From JBOGWA01 sp050693155 (GTDB taxonomy: Bacteria; Actinomycetota; UBA4738; CALAEC01): a DNA stretch of 12,090 nucleotides. Location: contig JBOGWA010000058.1 of the NCBI GenBank assembly GCA_050693155.1, positions 1 through 12,090 of the forward strand, read 5' to 3'. Under the pieces are notes generated by a model. It was given only the letters and a program-made list of their open reading frames with translations. It did not search any database and was not told the DNA's origin. Position numbers and translations under genes: made by a program. Position 1 is the first letter of the stretch. Every line of letters begins with the position of its first letter. This document shows positions 1-5,387 of this stretch, one piece after another.

Positions 1-322
1 GTACTGGCCTGGCCACGACCGTAAAGCAGAACTGAATCGTGTCGATCACCGCCAAAGTGGGAGGGGTGACGCGCATACTCAGCGGTTCAGTCAGGTCTGG
101 CACATTTCCCCTAAGCGCGGCCCAAAAGGAAGTCTCGTCCGATCCGTACGACCCGCCCCCATCTGGGCACGGGACTGGAAAGCGGTGCCCAAAGGATCCA
201 TCAGCGAGCCGGCTGCGAATGATCGCCTCGATCGCGTGCCAAGCTTGGTCCGAGATTTCGCCATCTGTGCGCGGTCTAGGTCCACGTTCTTGGTTGCTAA
301 AGAACTCACTCACTCGAGGCAC
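1..322 (-). CDS. hypothetical protein, N-terminal part, cut by the window edge
   Basis: An open frame with no stop runs from a GTG at 322 to the left edge and gives 107 residues. The GTG lies one base after the stop of the upstream gene (TAG at 324-326), so the two genes almost certainly form one operon and may be translationally coupled. A second in-frame GTG lies at 313. The protein begins MPRVSEFFSNQERGPRP and contains the compact run FPVPCPDGGGSYGSDE (about residues 49-64), then a hydrophobic stretch TLAVIDTIQFCFTVVA (about 89-104). Composition and codon use look coding, unlike the antisense frames here. I do not recognise the family with confidence. It is a soluble, probably cytoplasmic protein whose C-terminal part is missing. 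The neighbouring gene suggests a two-component system of unknown role. Confidence 0.6.
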   Translation of the reverse strand, partial: MPRVSEFFSNQERGPRPRTDGEISDQAWHAIEAIIRSRLADGSFGHRFPVPCPDGGGSYGSDETSFWAALRGNVPDLTEPLSMRVTPPTLAVIDTIQFCFTVVARPV

Positions 323-323
323 C

Positions 324-1346
324 CTATAGGTCGGAGGGGATGACCAGGGCCTTTCGCCGCTCGGTCAAAGCATCCGCGCCTGGGCCTGTGGCCCGGTTCA
401 AGAAGCCAGAGGCGGCCTCAGCGTACAAACGAGGCCCAGCGTACTGAACCACGATGCCCTCCAGCACAGTGAGGCTGCCGTCCACCAGCGCGGTGATGGA
501 CTCCTGATACTCCTCGGCCTGGTAAGGACTTGCGATTCCTTGAACGAATGCGCTCGCGTCCTCGTAGTCGGAACGTCGCCGAAGGCGCCATAGGACGCTG
601 AAGAGAGTTGTGGGTGGGATGCGTCCAGCGATCCCCTGGGTCTCGGCCCGCGGGACCTGCTTCCTCCCCTGCCTCCTTCGCCATATCACCTTGCGCTCTT
701 CGATCTGGCGATCTCGGGTGGTACGCAGCAGCATGAACAGCGAGTCCCACACTGTATCGGGCGTGGGGGACTTGAGGGGGTGAACATCACCAGAAAGTAC
801 CGCGGAGGGCGGGAGACCACCCAAGGTCATCAAGGCACGGTCCGGGCCGCCTTCACAGTAGACCGACCAGGGTGGGGGGAACAGCTTCCGATCCTTGACC
901 CAGCTCCCCAACGTCGCAAGGGCTGAGGCATGTGTTGGATCGAACTCCTGACCCGCTGCGAGGAAGAGGGCTCTTGCCCCGTGAAAAGCAGCGTAGTAGG
1001 CGAGAGGCCCCGACCCCGGGATAAGGTGCGGGAGCAACCCCGGATCGAAGGCGCCCGGTAGACGGAGTTGCAGCTCCTTGGTCCAGGAGATTGTTAGAGC
1101 CCGGGCTACGGCCTGCTGCTCATCGTTGGACAGGCGCCGGCGGTCAATCGATCGAAACTTCTTGGTGCCCCTAATTTCCCGTACGAGGCTGGGGGCCAGA
1201 AAGGGACCCATGCCGTAGATGTCGCCGAGATAGTTCCTAATGTGGACCAGGTAGTTCTTGTGCGTGGTAAACGCCTTTTCCGCCTCCGATTCGGTCGGGG
1301 GCGAAAGGTACTTGGGAAGGTGTGTCAGGCCACGCCGCAGCGGCAT
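324..1346 (-). CDS. hypothetical protein, HEPN/YaaC-like helical core
   Basis: The frame encodes 340 residues from ATG 1346; a longer version could start at TTG 1409. I prefer ATG 1346 because it opens a compact sequence (MPLRRGLTHLPKYL) and the preceding residues look non-coding, but no strong Shine-Dalgarno is seen at either start. The protein is mostly helical. The segment YYAAFHGARALFLAAG (about residues 117-132), followed by a conserved-looking TH pair, resembles the central helices of HEPN or YaaC-type proteins. The classic HEPN RNase motif (R, 4-6 residues, H) is not visible, so nuclease activity is not supported. A basic stretch around EERKVIWRRRQGRKQ could bind nucleic acid. The gene is followed after one base by the edge-truncated gene. 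The function is unknown; the fold suggestion is a weak inference from a few motifs. Confidence 0.62.
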   Translation of the reverse strand: MPLRRGLTHLPKYLSPPTESEAEKAFTTHKNYLVHIRNYLGDIYGMGPFLAPSLVREIRGTKKFRSIDRRRLSNDEQQAVARALTISWTKELQLRLPGAFDPGLLPHLIPGSGPLAYYAAFHGARALFLAAGQEFDPTHASALATLGSWVKDRKLFPPPWSVYCEGGPDRALMTLGGLPPSAVLSGDVHPLKSPTPDTVWDSLFMLLRTTRDRQIEERKVIWRRRQGRKQVPRAETQGIAGRIPPTTLFSVLWRLRRRSDYEDASAFVQGIASPYQAEEYQESITALVDGSLTVLEGIVVQYAGPRLYAEAASGFLNRATGPGADALTERRKALVIPSDL

Positions 1347-1675
1347 GACCCGATTGTTGCACCGAGAATCAATCGCTGTGGTTACTCGAGGTCCCGCGGC
1401 TACCGTCAAGCGGGTTCCGGGAACGTCAGCGTCACGATTTGCTTGGCGGTTCGATCGCGTGGAGGTGAAGGGCCTAAGCGCTCAGCGTGATGGTCGGGTG
1501 GAGGGGTCGGATTCGATCTCGGAAGGTACGCCGCCAATTACCTACGGTCTGAAACACCGCTCTTGTCCGAGCACTACCGAACTAGGAGTTACGGTGAGAC
1601 ATGCTCTGTAACTATGTCGAGCGACATCGGCCCCATCCGGCAGGAGGTAGGAGCATCCTCCGATGTGGCCCGTTC
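1347..1675. other. gene-free stretch between two minus-strand transcription units
   Basis: I find no convincing coding region here. Short open frames on the plus strand cross the 5' part of the neighbouring gene and have no family-like content. The stretch must hold the promoter of the 324-1346 gene. A TTGACG at 1409-1404 followed after 19 bases by TAACCA at 1384-1379 (minus strand) is a poor candidate because the spacing is long. A nested inverted repeat lies near the right end and is listed separately. Confidence 0.4.
1624..1666 (-). terminator. nested hairpin downstream of the 121-aa gene
   Basis: A perfect 7-bp inverted repeat, ACATCGG (1624-1630) and CCGATGT (1660-1666), encloses a smaller AGGA/TCCT stem (1642-1645, 1656-1659). 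It starts about 10 bases past the stop codon of the operon read leftwards. There is no following U-tract, so it would be a weak or factor-assisted terminator, or an RNA 3' end structure. Confidence 0.35.
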
Positions 1676-2041
1676 CTAGTATCCTTCGCGGTCGGCGGGG
1701 AGCTGCTGGACCAGCTCGTTGGCCAAGTCTCGAGCCTCCCCGGCGTACTTCCCCCAGGTCGGGATTTGTGAGTTGGCGATCTCGGAGAGCGCGTGACCCG
1801 CGGTTTCGTTCCCCTCCACCGCGTAGTGATGCAACAGCCGCACGAGGAGTGGGAGGAAGACGTTGTCCCCGAACTCCCTGACGACCGGGATGTCTTGCGG
1901 GTTGCGGAAGATGTCGATCGCAACCGAGACCGCATCTGGATCCAGCGCGCCGAACTCCTCGATGAAATCCTCGAGCGAGACCGCTCTATAGGCCGTAGGG
2001 CCTATCCGATCCATGATCCTGTCTCTGAGAGGCTCGTCCAT
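1676..2041 (-). CDS. hypothetical 121-aa helical protein, second gene of a damage-type operon
   Basis: The gene encodes 121 residues starting MDEPLRDRIMDRIGPTAYRA. The frame stays open further upstream, but the extension is Arg/His-rich and lies inside the preceding gene. The ATG at 2041 sits 5 bases after that gene's TAA and is the natural start. The protein is acidic, predicted mostly helical, with no signal peptide or membrane segment. Its middle part (VFLPLLVRLLHHYAVEGNETAGHALSEI region, about residues 60-90) resembles packed repeat helices. I do not recognise the family. Its position directly behind the coiled-coil/membrane protein means both are probably made from the promoter at 2344-2366, so it is a candidate DNA-damage-induced partner of that protein. 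This role is inferred only from context. Confidence 0.72.
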   Translation of the reverse strand: MDEPLRDRIMDRIGPTAYRAVSLEDFIEEFGALDPDAVSVAIDIFRNPQDIPVVREFGDNVFLPLLVRLLHHYAVEGNETAGHALSEIANSQIPTWGKYAGEARDLANELVQQLPADREGY

Positions 2042-2046
2042 ATGAG

Positions 2047-2295
2047 TTAGGCGAGTCGGGCGGCACCGAAGGCCAGCCCTAATGCGGCAAGGATCGTGGG
2101 GATGATCACGGTGAGCGCCATCCGCATGATTTGGGCGCTGAGTCGCGACTCCATCGCCTCCAAGTCGCGCTTGGTGGCGACGTCGGCCCAACCGACCGGC
2201 GGTAGCAGCGACATCATCGTCTCGGTCGGCTTCCTACCGAGAAAGGCTTCGAGCTTGTCGTAGAGCTCGTGACGATCACGTTCACTGACTGCCAT
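2047..2295 (-). CDS. small coiled-coil/C-terminal membrane protein, paralogue A (82 aa)
   Basis: The start ATG 2295 is chosen because AAGGAGGG lies 4 bases upstream; an earlier in-frame start would lack this. Residues 1-20 are a helix (MAVSERDRHELYDKLEAFLG). Residues 22-42 carry the family block KPTETMMSLLPPVGWADVATK. A short charged helix follows, then one hydrophobic helix (about residues 59-77) ending in GAARLA at the C-terminus. This looks like a tail-anchored or single-pass inner-membrane protein with a cytoplasmic N-terminal region. Two further paralogues with the same block are in this window (4618-4899, 10433-10801); this is the shortest. Proteins with a VATK-type coiled coil are common as hypotheticals in actinobacteria, and loosely recall DUF1640-type coiled-coil membrane proteins, but no function is known to me. 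It is the first gene of an operon with the 121-aa gene. Confidence 0.82.
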   Translation of the reverse strand: MAVSERDRHELYDKLEAFLGRKPTETMMSLLPPVGWADVATKRDLEAMESRLSAQIMRMALTVIIPTILAALGLAFGAARLA

Positions 2296-2304
2296 CTTGC
2301 CCTC

Positions 2305-2340
2305 CTTCTCTGCGCGTGACAAGAGAGAGGGGGAGAGAAG
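2305..2340 (-). promoter_or_regulatory. leader pairing that could mask the Shine-Dalgarno of paralogue A
   Basis: In the transcript, CUUCUCU (genomic 2334-2340, read on minus) is perfectly complementary to AGAGAAG (2305-2311), which is the 5' half of the Shine-Dalgarno region. Equivalent pairings of 6-7 bp exist in the leaders of both other paralogues. Pairing is seen in sequence; a regulatory effect is inferred. Confidence 0.3.
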
Positions 2341-2343
2341 AGC

Positions 2344-2366
2344 AAGCTAGCAGCGCCCACTGACAC
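2344..2366 (-). promoter_or_regulatory. RecA-NDp (PafBC-type) DNA-damage promoter of paralogue A
   Basis: On the minus strand TGTCAGTG is followed by exactly 8 bases and TAGCTT. This fits the RecA-independent damage promoter of mycobacteria, tTGTCRgtg, 8 n, TAnnnT, which is activated by the PafBC regulator. The -10 element ends 48 bases before ATG 2295. The same architecture is found before both paralogues, which makes chance unlikely. Confidence 0.75.
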
Positions 2367-2378
2367 GATGGGAATTGG

Positions 2379-2459
2379 CTAGTCGCCGTACTGCTTTGTT
2401 TCGGCCCGTTCGAAGACGAGGCTGTGTGCGACGCCTTCGAAGACCGGGCGATGCTCAAC
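2379..2459 (-). pseudogene. 3' remnant of a cupin gene (last 26 codons)
   Basis: Read on the minus strand this stretch gives VEHRPV, then a variable piece, then ERAETKQYGD and a TAG stop. It aligns without gaps to the C-terminus of the intact cupin at 5029-5355 (VEHRPV ... ERPETKQYGD and stop). The N-terminal cupin part with the metal-binding His residues is absent; in its place is the endonuclease gene, whose stop codon (2462-2464) lies two bases from the first recognisable cupin codon. It has no start of its own. Downstream, as in the intact locus, come a damage-type promoter and a coiled-coil/membrane gene, so this is the broken copy of a duplicated two-gene module. Confidence 0.8.
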
Positions 2460-2461
2460 GC

Positions 2462-3370
2462 TCAGCGAAGGAAAACGACGTCGTTGTGCCATTCGAGGAA
2501 CTCCCTGGAGGGGCGGTCCTCGGCCGCGCTCGGGATCCAGAGGTCGCGGCCCTCGAGGGAGTAGTAGGCGTCGCCGTTGTCGAAGTCATCGCGGAGGCGA
2601 GGGCTGACCCTGAAATCCTGATCCGGCGTGATCGTCACATAGCCTCGGTCGAACAGCGTGTGGACGTCCGAGCGAAGCAGCACCCCGTTGTCGACCCGGT
2701 GACCTCCTCCCTCAGTGACCGGTCGGATATGACCGGCTTGTAGAACCGGGAGCGCTCGCTCGCCTGTGACCGCACACCTCCGCTCGTAAGCCTCGGTCAC
2801 GAGTGTTCGGAAGGCACCCTGCCCGAGGCGTCGCCGAACGAGTGTCGGATCCCCCCACATCGGTCCCTCGATCTCTCGCATTGCCGTCCGCCGGGCCTTC
2901 GTCTCAACCTCCTCGAGAAGCCGCTGGCCGTAGAAGGACTCCAGGTTGTAGGTCTTTCCTTGCACGATGTTTCTTGACCAGTCCGGTGGTGCGTCAATCC
3001 AGTCATCCTCGGCGAGAAAGAACGGCTGGACGAGGACGATGCACCCGACGTCTGAGGTTCCCGGATCGAGTGGTGAGCGCCGAAGTCTCTGGATTCGGGA
3101 CTTCATGTCGGCGAGGGAGGCAGCCCCATTCTTGTCCTCGAACAGTTCCCATACGTATGGGTACGGGAACGTGCCGGACCACGCGAGCATGCCTCCTCCC
3201 ACGATCTTGTGAGTGGGGTATTTGAGCTTAAAAAGAAACAGCCCTCCCGCTCGGATAGCCGCGAACGGACGCTGCGCGGAGGGCTGCCAGAAGTTGACCT
3301 CGTCGAGATGCGGCCGCGACCTGAGGAAATCGAACCAATCCTTGTCCGTCACCGCCACGTACGCACGCAC
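2462..3370 (-). CDS. PUA-like/HNH endonuclease (COG3440-type predicted restriction endonuclease)
   Basis: The protein has 302 residues from GTG 3370; no strong Shine-Dalgarno is visible, so the start is provisional. Residues 1-95 (NFWQPS near 26-31, FLFKLKYPTHKIVGGG at 45-60, NGAASLADM at 81-89) match the PUA-like/EVE-like N-terminal module found in HNH proteins that can read modified bases. Residues 197-250 form an HNH_2 domain. The ERRCAVTG start, AGHIRP with His214, Asn228 in DNG and His237 in VHTLF supply the H-N-H metal-binding and catalytic set, which is intact. The likely role is a modification-dependent or other restriction nuclease acting on foreign DNA; the substrate cannot be read from sequence. 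No methyltransferase lies nearby, which fits a stand-alone type IV-like enzyme. It is divergent from the toxin-antitoxin pair and abuts the cupin remnant, suggesting arrival by recombination. Confidence 0.88.
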   Translation of the reverse strand: MRAYVAVTDKDWFDFLRSRPHLDEVNFWQPSAQRPFAAIRAGGLFLFKLKYPTHKIVGGGMLAWSGTFPYPYVWELFEDKNGAASLADMKSRIQRLRRSPLDPGTSDVGCIVLVQPFFLAEDDWIDAPPDWSRNIVQGKTYNLESFYGQRLLEEVETKARRTAMREIEGPMWGDPTLVRRRLGQGAFRTLVTEAYERRCAVTGERALPVLQAGHIRPVTEGGGHRVDNGVLLRSDVHTLFDRGYVTITPDQDFRVSPRLRDDFDNGDAYYSLEGRDLWIPSAAEDRPSREFLEWHNDVVFLR

Positions 3371-3450
3371 GGCTTCGATCAGGAGTCTAGGTGATCCCGC
3401 CTTTCTGATAAAGTGGTCACCGAGGTAGTTACTTAGTTTGGAGGCTGAGG
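3371..3450. promoter_or_regulatory. divergent promoter region of the endonuclease and antitoxin genes
   Basis: The 80-bp gap must start transcription both ways. A separated inverted repeat GGTGA (3390-3394) / TCACC (3417-3421) could be an operator for the Phd-type antitoxin, but the arms are only 5 bp. GGAGG at 3440-3444 is a good ribosome binding site 6 bases before the antitoxin ATG. TATCAG at 3409-3404 on the minus strand is a possible -10 for the endonuclease. Confidence 0.4.
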
Positions 3451-3687
3451 ATGCCCGAAATCGGGATCAAGGGGCTGAAGGCTGAGGTGTCTCGGGTCAT
3501 CACTGAGGTGTCCGGAGGCGCCAGTTACGTCGTCACCAAGAGAGGACGCCCTGCGGCCGTCATCGTCCCGGTAGAGGACGCCGAGGATATCGTCCTGGCG
3601 CAGGCTTCGGCGTTTGTGAACATGCGTCGCCGAGGCCGCGAGGACTACCGTCGGGGTCGCACGGCCGCCCTCGATGAGCTCGGCTGA
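3451..3687 (+). CDS. Phd/YefM-family antitoxin
   Basis: The gene encodes 78 residues with a clear ribosome binding site. The N-terminal half (KGLKAEVSRVITEVSGGASYVVTKRGRPAAVIVPVED, read in pieces across residues 7-43) is the Phd/YefM DNA-binding fold; the strand Y-V-V-T-K-R-G-R-P-A-A-V-I-V is diagnostic. The C-terminal part is Arg-rich and presumably wraps the toxin. Members neutralise a RelE/ParE toxin by direct binding and repress their own promoter, more strongly when in complex with toxin. The stop codon overlaps the toxin start by 14 bases, the usual coupled arrangement. The cognate target of repression is probably the divergent 3371-3450 region, which could also affect the endonuclease gene. 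Confidence 0.88.
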   Translation: MPEIGIKGLKAEVSRVITEVSGGASYVVTKRGRPAAVIVPVEDAEDIVLAQASAFVNMRRRGREDYRRGRTAALDELG

Positions 3688-3979
3688 GCCGTACGAGGTC
3701 CGTCTCTCCCGGTCCGCGGTCCGCGCCTACGAGCGTCTTCCCCCGAAGCGCCGAGATGCGGTGCGCTCAGCGCTCAAACGCCTGGCCGCGGATGTGGCCA
3801 CTCCGTCGAGGCGCGGCGGCAAGCGCGTCAAGACGATCCGTGGACCGACAGACGCTTTCCAACGGCTGCGAGTCGGCGATCTCCGAGTCATGTTCGATGT
3901 GATGTCAAAGGACCGTGTTCTGCTCATCCTGGGCATCGTCCATCGCTCCGAGCTGGAGCGATGGATTCGAGGCCGCTAA
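3674..3979 (+). CDS. RelE/ParE-family toxin
   Basis: The gene encodes 101 residues. Features are YEVRLSRSAVRAYERLP near the N-terminus, two helices typical of the family, a basic stretch RRGGKRVKTIRG (about 46-57), then FQRLRVGDLRVMFDV and VLLILGIVHRSELERWI, the C-terminal beta-sheet and last helix of RelE/ParE proteins. RelE toxins cut mRNA in the ribosomal A site; ParE toxins poison gyrase. The RLRVGDLRV strand followed by a hydrophobic strand and HRSE is more RelE-like, but the two cannot be separated surely here. The protein is of normal length and appears intact. The ATG lies within the antitoxin's last codons, giving tight translational coupling. Confidence 0.87.
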   Translation: MSSAEPYEVRLSRSAVRAYERLPPKRRDAVRSALKRLAADVATPSRRGGKRVKTIRGPTDAFQRLRVGDLRVMFDVMSKDRVLLILGIVHRSELERWIRGR

Positions 3980-4050
3980 TTCACGCGAGGCGGATTGCGA
4001 GGACGTCGTCGGCCTCGAGGAGTGACTGACCGCGCAACCCTGACCTGCTC

Positions 4051-4088
4051 TCGGCCCGGAAGCGGCCGAAGGAATCTACTTGCTTCCG
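4051..4088 (+). terminator. overlapping hairpins after the toxin-antitoxin operon
   Basis: TCGGCC (4051-4056) pairs with GGCCGA (4064-4069) around a 7-base loop. Alternatively CGGAAGC (4057-4063) pairs with GCTTCCG (4082-4088). Both are perfect and mutually exclusive. There is no U-tract. A transcription end for the toxin gene or a leader structure of the secreted-protein gene are both possible. Confidence 0.3.
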
Positions 4089-4139
4089 TAGAACCTGATG
4101 GGCGGGACCGGCGCCCGCGGGTCCGAGGAGGGTGGGGAG

Positions 4140-4613
4140 ATGAAGAAGCGTTTGGCAGGCGCGATGGTGGTCGGGGTGGTCGCGGTCGTCGCCGCGCTAA
4201 CGGCGCTTGGAAGTTCGACGAAGGCGAAACCGCCCCCGCCGGCGCCGACATACTCGAACAAGACGATCGCCGGGACGTGGGGCATGTTGCTGAACGTCTA
4301 TGCCGGCGGCGCGGTTGCTGCGGTCGGTGGCACGAACCTCGCGGTGATCACGTTCGACGCTGATGGTGGATGCGAGGGAACCTTCCGGGCGAGCCAGGCC
4401 GACGGGGGCACCACCAACGGGATCGTCTCCTGCAGCTACGAGGTCCAGGAGAGCGGGCTGGGAACGATCTTCCTCGTTCTCGAAAGCACCGACCCGGTTG
4501 AGGTCGATGCCGAGTTCCTGCTGGTTGGCAAGGGCGACGAGATGTACGTCATGGAGTCGACCCCGGGCTTCCTCGGGGATGGGGTCGGGAAGCGCCAGAC
4601 GCCAGGCCGATAG
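4140..4613 (+). CDS. small secreted protein of unknown function
   Basis: The gene encodes 157 residues. The ATG at 4140 follows a purine-rich GGAGGGTGGGGAG, and the protein then starts MKKRLAGAMVVGVVAVV, a textbook signal peptide with likely cleavage after the Ala/Ser-rich region near residues 25-29. A Pro-rich linker (KPPPPAPTYSN) leads into a beta-rich domain beginning TIAGTWG and containing AVITFDADGGCEGTF. This layout (T-x-x-G-T-[WY]-G, then a hydrophobic strand, then FDADGG) recurs in small secreted lipocalin-like proteins of soil bacteria. Two cysteines (GGCEGT and VSCSYE) could form a disulfide. No catalytic residues are recognisable. It ends four bases from the convergent coiled-coil/membrane gene, with no room for a separate terminator. 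Confidence 0.75.
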   Translation: MKKRLAGAMVVGVVAVVAALTALGSSTKAKPPPPAPTYSNKTIAGTWGMLLNVYAGGAVAAVGGTNLAVITFDADGGCEGTFRASQADGGTTNGIVSCSYEVQESGLGTIFLVLESTDPVEVDAEFLLVGKGDEMYVMESTPGFLGDGVGKRQTPGR

Positions 4614-4617
4614 TCGT

Positions 4618-4899
4618 CTAGGCGAGGCGGGCGGCGGCGAAGGCCAGGGCGAAGGCGCCGAAAATCGTCGGGATGATGATAGTGAGCGCCGCCCGCATGA
4701 TCCGCTCGTTGATGCGTGACTCCATCGCTTCCATCCTGATCTCGAGCTCGGACTTGACCTGCTCCAGATCGTGTTTCGTGGCGACGTCGGCCCAGCCAAC
4801 CGGCGGGAGGAGCGACATCATCGTCTCGGTCGGCCTCTTGCCGATCGCTCCCTCGAGCGCCTGGAATAGTTCCTGACGATCCGTCTCACCTATGGGCAT
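4618..4899 (-). CDS. small coiled-coil/C-terminal membrane protein, paralogue B (93 aa)
   Basis: The start ATG 4899 follows GGGGAGAG on the minus strand. The protein has the same plan as paralogue A: an N-terminal amphipathic helix (MPIGETDRQELFQALEGAIG), the shared block RPTETMMSLLPPVGWADVATK, a charged coiled coil (DLEQVKSELEIRMEAMESRI), and one hydrophobic C-terminal helix ending AAARLA. It is exactly 11 residues longer than A, and the extra 11 residues lie in the coiled coil, so the change is one hendecad. It has its own damage-type promoter at 4950-4972 and appears monocistronic: the next gene downstream converges on it. The cupin lies directly upstream on the same strand. Function unknown; probably an inner-membrane protein whose coiled coil faces the cytoplasm. 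Confidence 0.82.
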   Translation of the reverse strand: MPIGETDRQELFQALEGAIGKRPTETMMSLLPPVGWADVATKHDLEQVKSELEIRMEAMESRINERIMRAALTIIIPTIFGAFALAFAAARLA

Positions 4900-4906
4900 T
4901 TTCTCT

Positions 4907-4941
4907 CCCCTCCGCGTCGCTGACAACAGACTCAAGAGGGG
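4907..4941 (-). promoter_or_regulatory. leader pairing that could mask the Shine-Dalgarno of paralogue B
   Basis: CCCCUC in the leader (genomic 4936-4941, minus) complements GAGGGG (4907-4912), which overlaps the ribosome binding site; a flanking G-U pair could extend it. It occupies the same relative place as in the other two leaders. Effect on translation is inferred. Confidence 0.3.
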
Positions 4942-4949
4942 GTACTCGA

Positions 4950-4972
4950 AGCCTAGCTGACACCACTGACAT
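4950..4972 (-). promoter_or_regulatory. RecA-NDp (PafBC-type) DNA-damage promoter of paralogue B
   Basis: On the minus strand TGTCAGTG, 8 bases, TAGGCT: a full match to the mycobacterial consensus. The -10 element ends 50 bases before ATG 4899. It lies downstream of the cupin stop, so this gene need not depend on cupin transcription. Confidence 0.78.
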
Positions 4973-4976
4973 GGCC

Positions 4977-5015
4977 CCGACCCAACGGTCGCCTGCCCAG
5001 TGAGCGCTGGGTCGG
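4977..5015 (-). terminator. hairpin between the cupin and paralogue B
   Basis: CCGACCCA (4977-4984) and TGGGTCGG (5008-5015) are perfect 8-bp inverted repeats; an alternative inner stem is CCCAG (4996-5000) / CTGGG (5007-5011). The element sits 14 bases after the cupin stop and just upstream of the damage promoter, a sensible place for cupin transcription to end. No U-tract follows. It is absent from the broken copy of this module near 2379. Confidence 0.4.
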
Positions 5016-5028
5016 TTGAGGGGAGGGG

Positions 5029-5355
5029 TCAGTCGCCGTACTGCTTGGTTTCGGGGCGTTCGATGAGGAGGGCGTGGGCGACCGGATCGGCGACGGGGCG
5101 ATGCTCGACACCCCGCGGTACGACGAACAGGGTCCCCGCAGTGAGCTGGATGGGGTCGCGACCCTTCATCTCGATCCGGAACTCGCCATCCCAGCAGAGG
5201 AACAGCTCGTCCCCAGCGTGGCGGTGCCAGGGGACGTCGCCTTCGATCCGCGCGACCCTCACGACAGCGTCATTTGCGAATGCCAGGTCTTGGGGCTGCA
5301 AGGGTCCAGGTAGCTTCGCGATGGCGTCCGGGATGCTGATCGGCTCGTCGCTCAT
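5029..5355 (-). CDS. single-domain cupin protein
   Basis: The gene encodes 108 residues from ATG 5355; a GTG two codons upstream (5361) is also possible and neither has a strong ribosome binding site. Both cupin motifs are intact. Motif 1 is G-DVPW-HRHAGDE-LFLCWD-G, with His, His and Glu as metal ligands. Motif 2 is GTLFVVPRGVEHRP, giving the fourth His. The protein is a single small beta-barrel (cupin_2 type) that binds a divalent metal; the reaction or ligand cannot be told from sequence, and many such proteins bind small molecules rather than catalyse. It is divergent from the potassium-channel gene by about 30 bp. The last 26 codons of a second copy survive at 2379-2459. Confidence 0.85.
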   Translation of the reverse strand: MSDEPISIPDAIAKLPGPLQPQDLAFANDAVVRVARIEGDVPWHRHAGDELFLCWDGEFRIEMKGRDPIQLTAGTLFVVPRGVEHRPVADPVAHALLIERPETKQYGD

Positions 5356-5387
5356 GAGCACATCGTAATTCCCGAAGGGATTACCGT

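Noticed and set aside
39..329. Plus-strand open frame of 96 codons at the left edge
   Set aside because: It is antisense to the better coding frame on the minus strand, which runs off the edge; its peptide has no family-like features.
1612..1935. Ser/Thr/Arg-rich minus-strand frame of 107 codons
   Set aside because: Same-strand shadow of the 121-aa gene with unnatural composition.
3985..4030. Minus-strand reading LLEADDVLAIRLA then a stop, similar to the RES toxin tail DAADALGIRLAE
   Set aside because: Only about a dozen residues, with no further similarity upstream; too short to call a toxin remnant.
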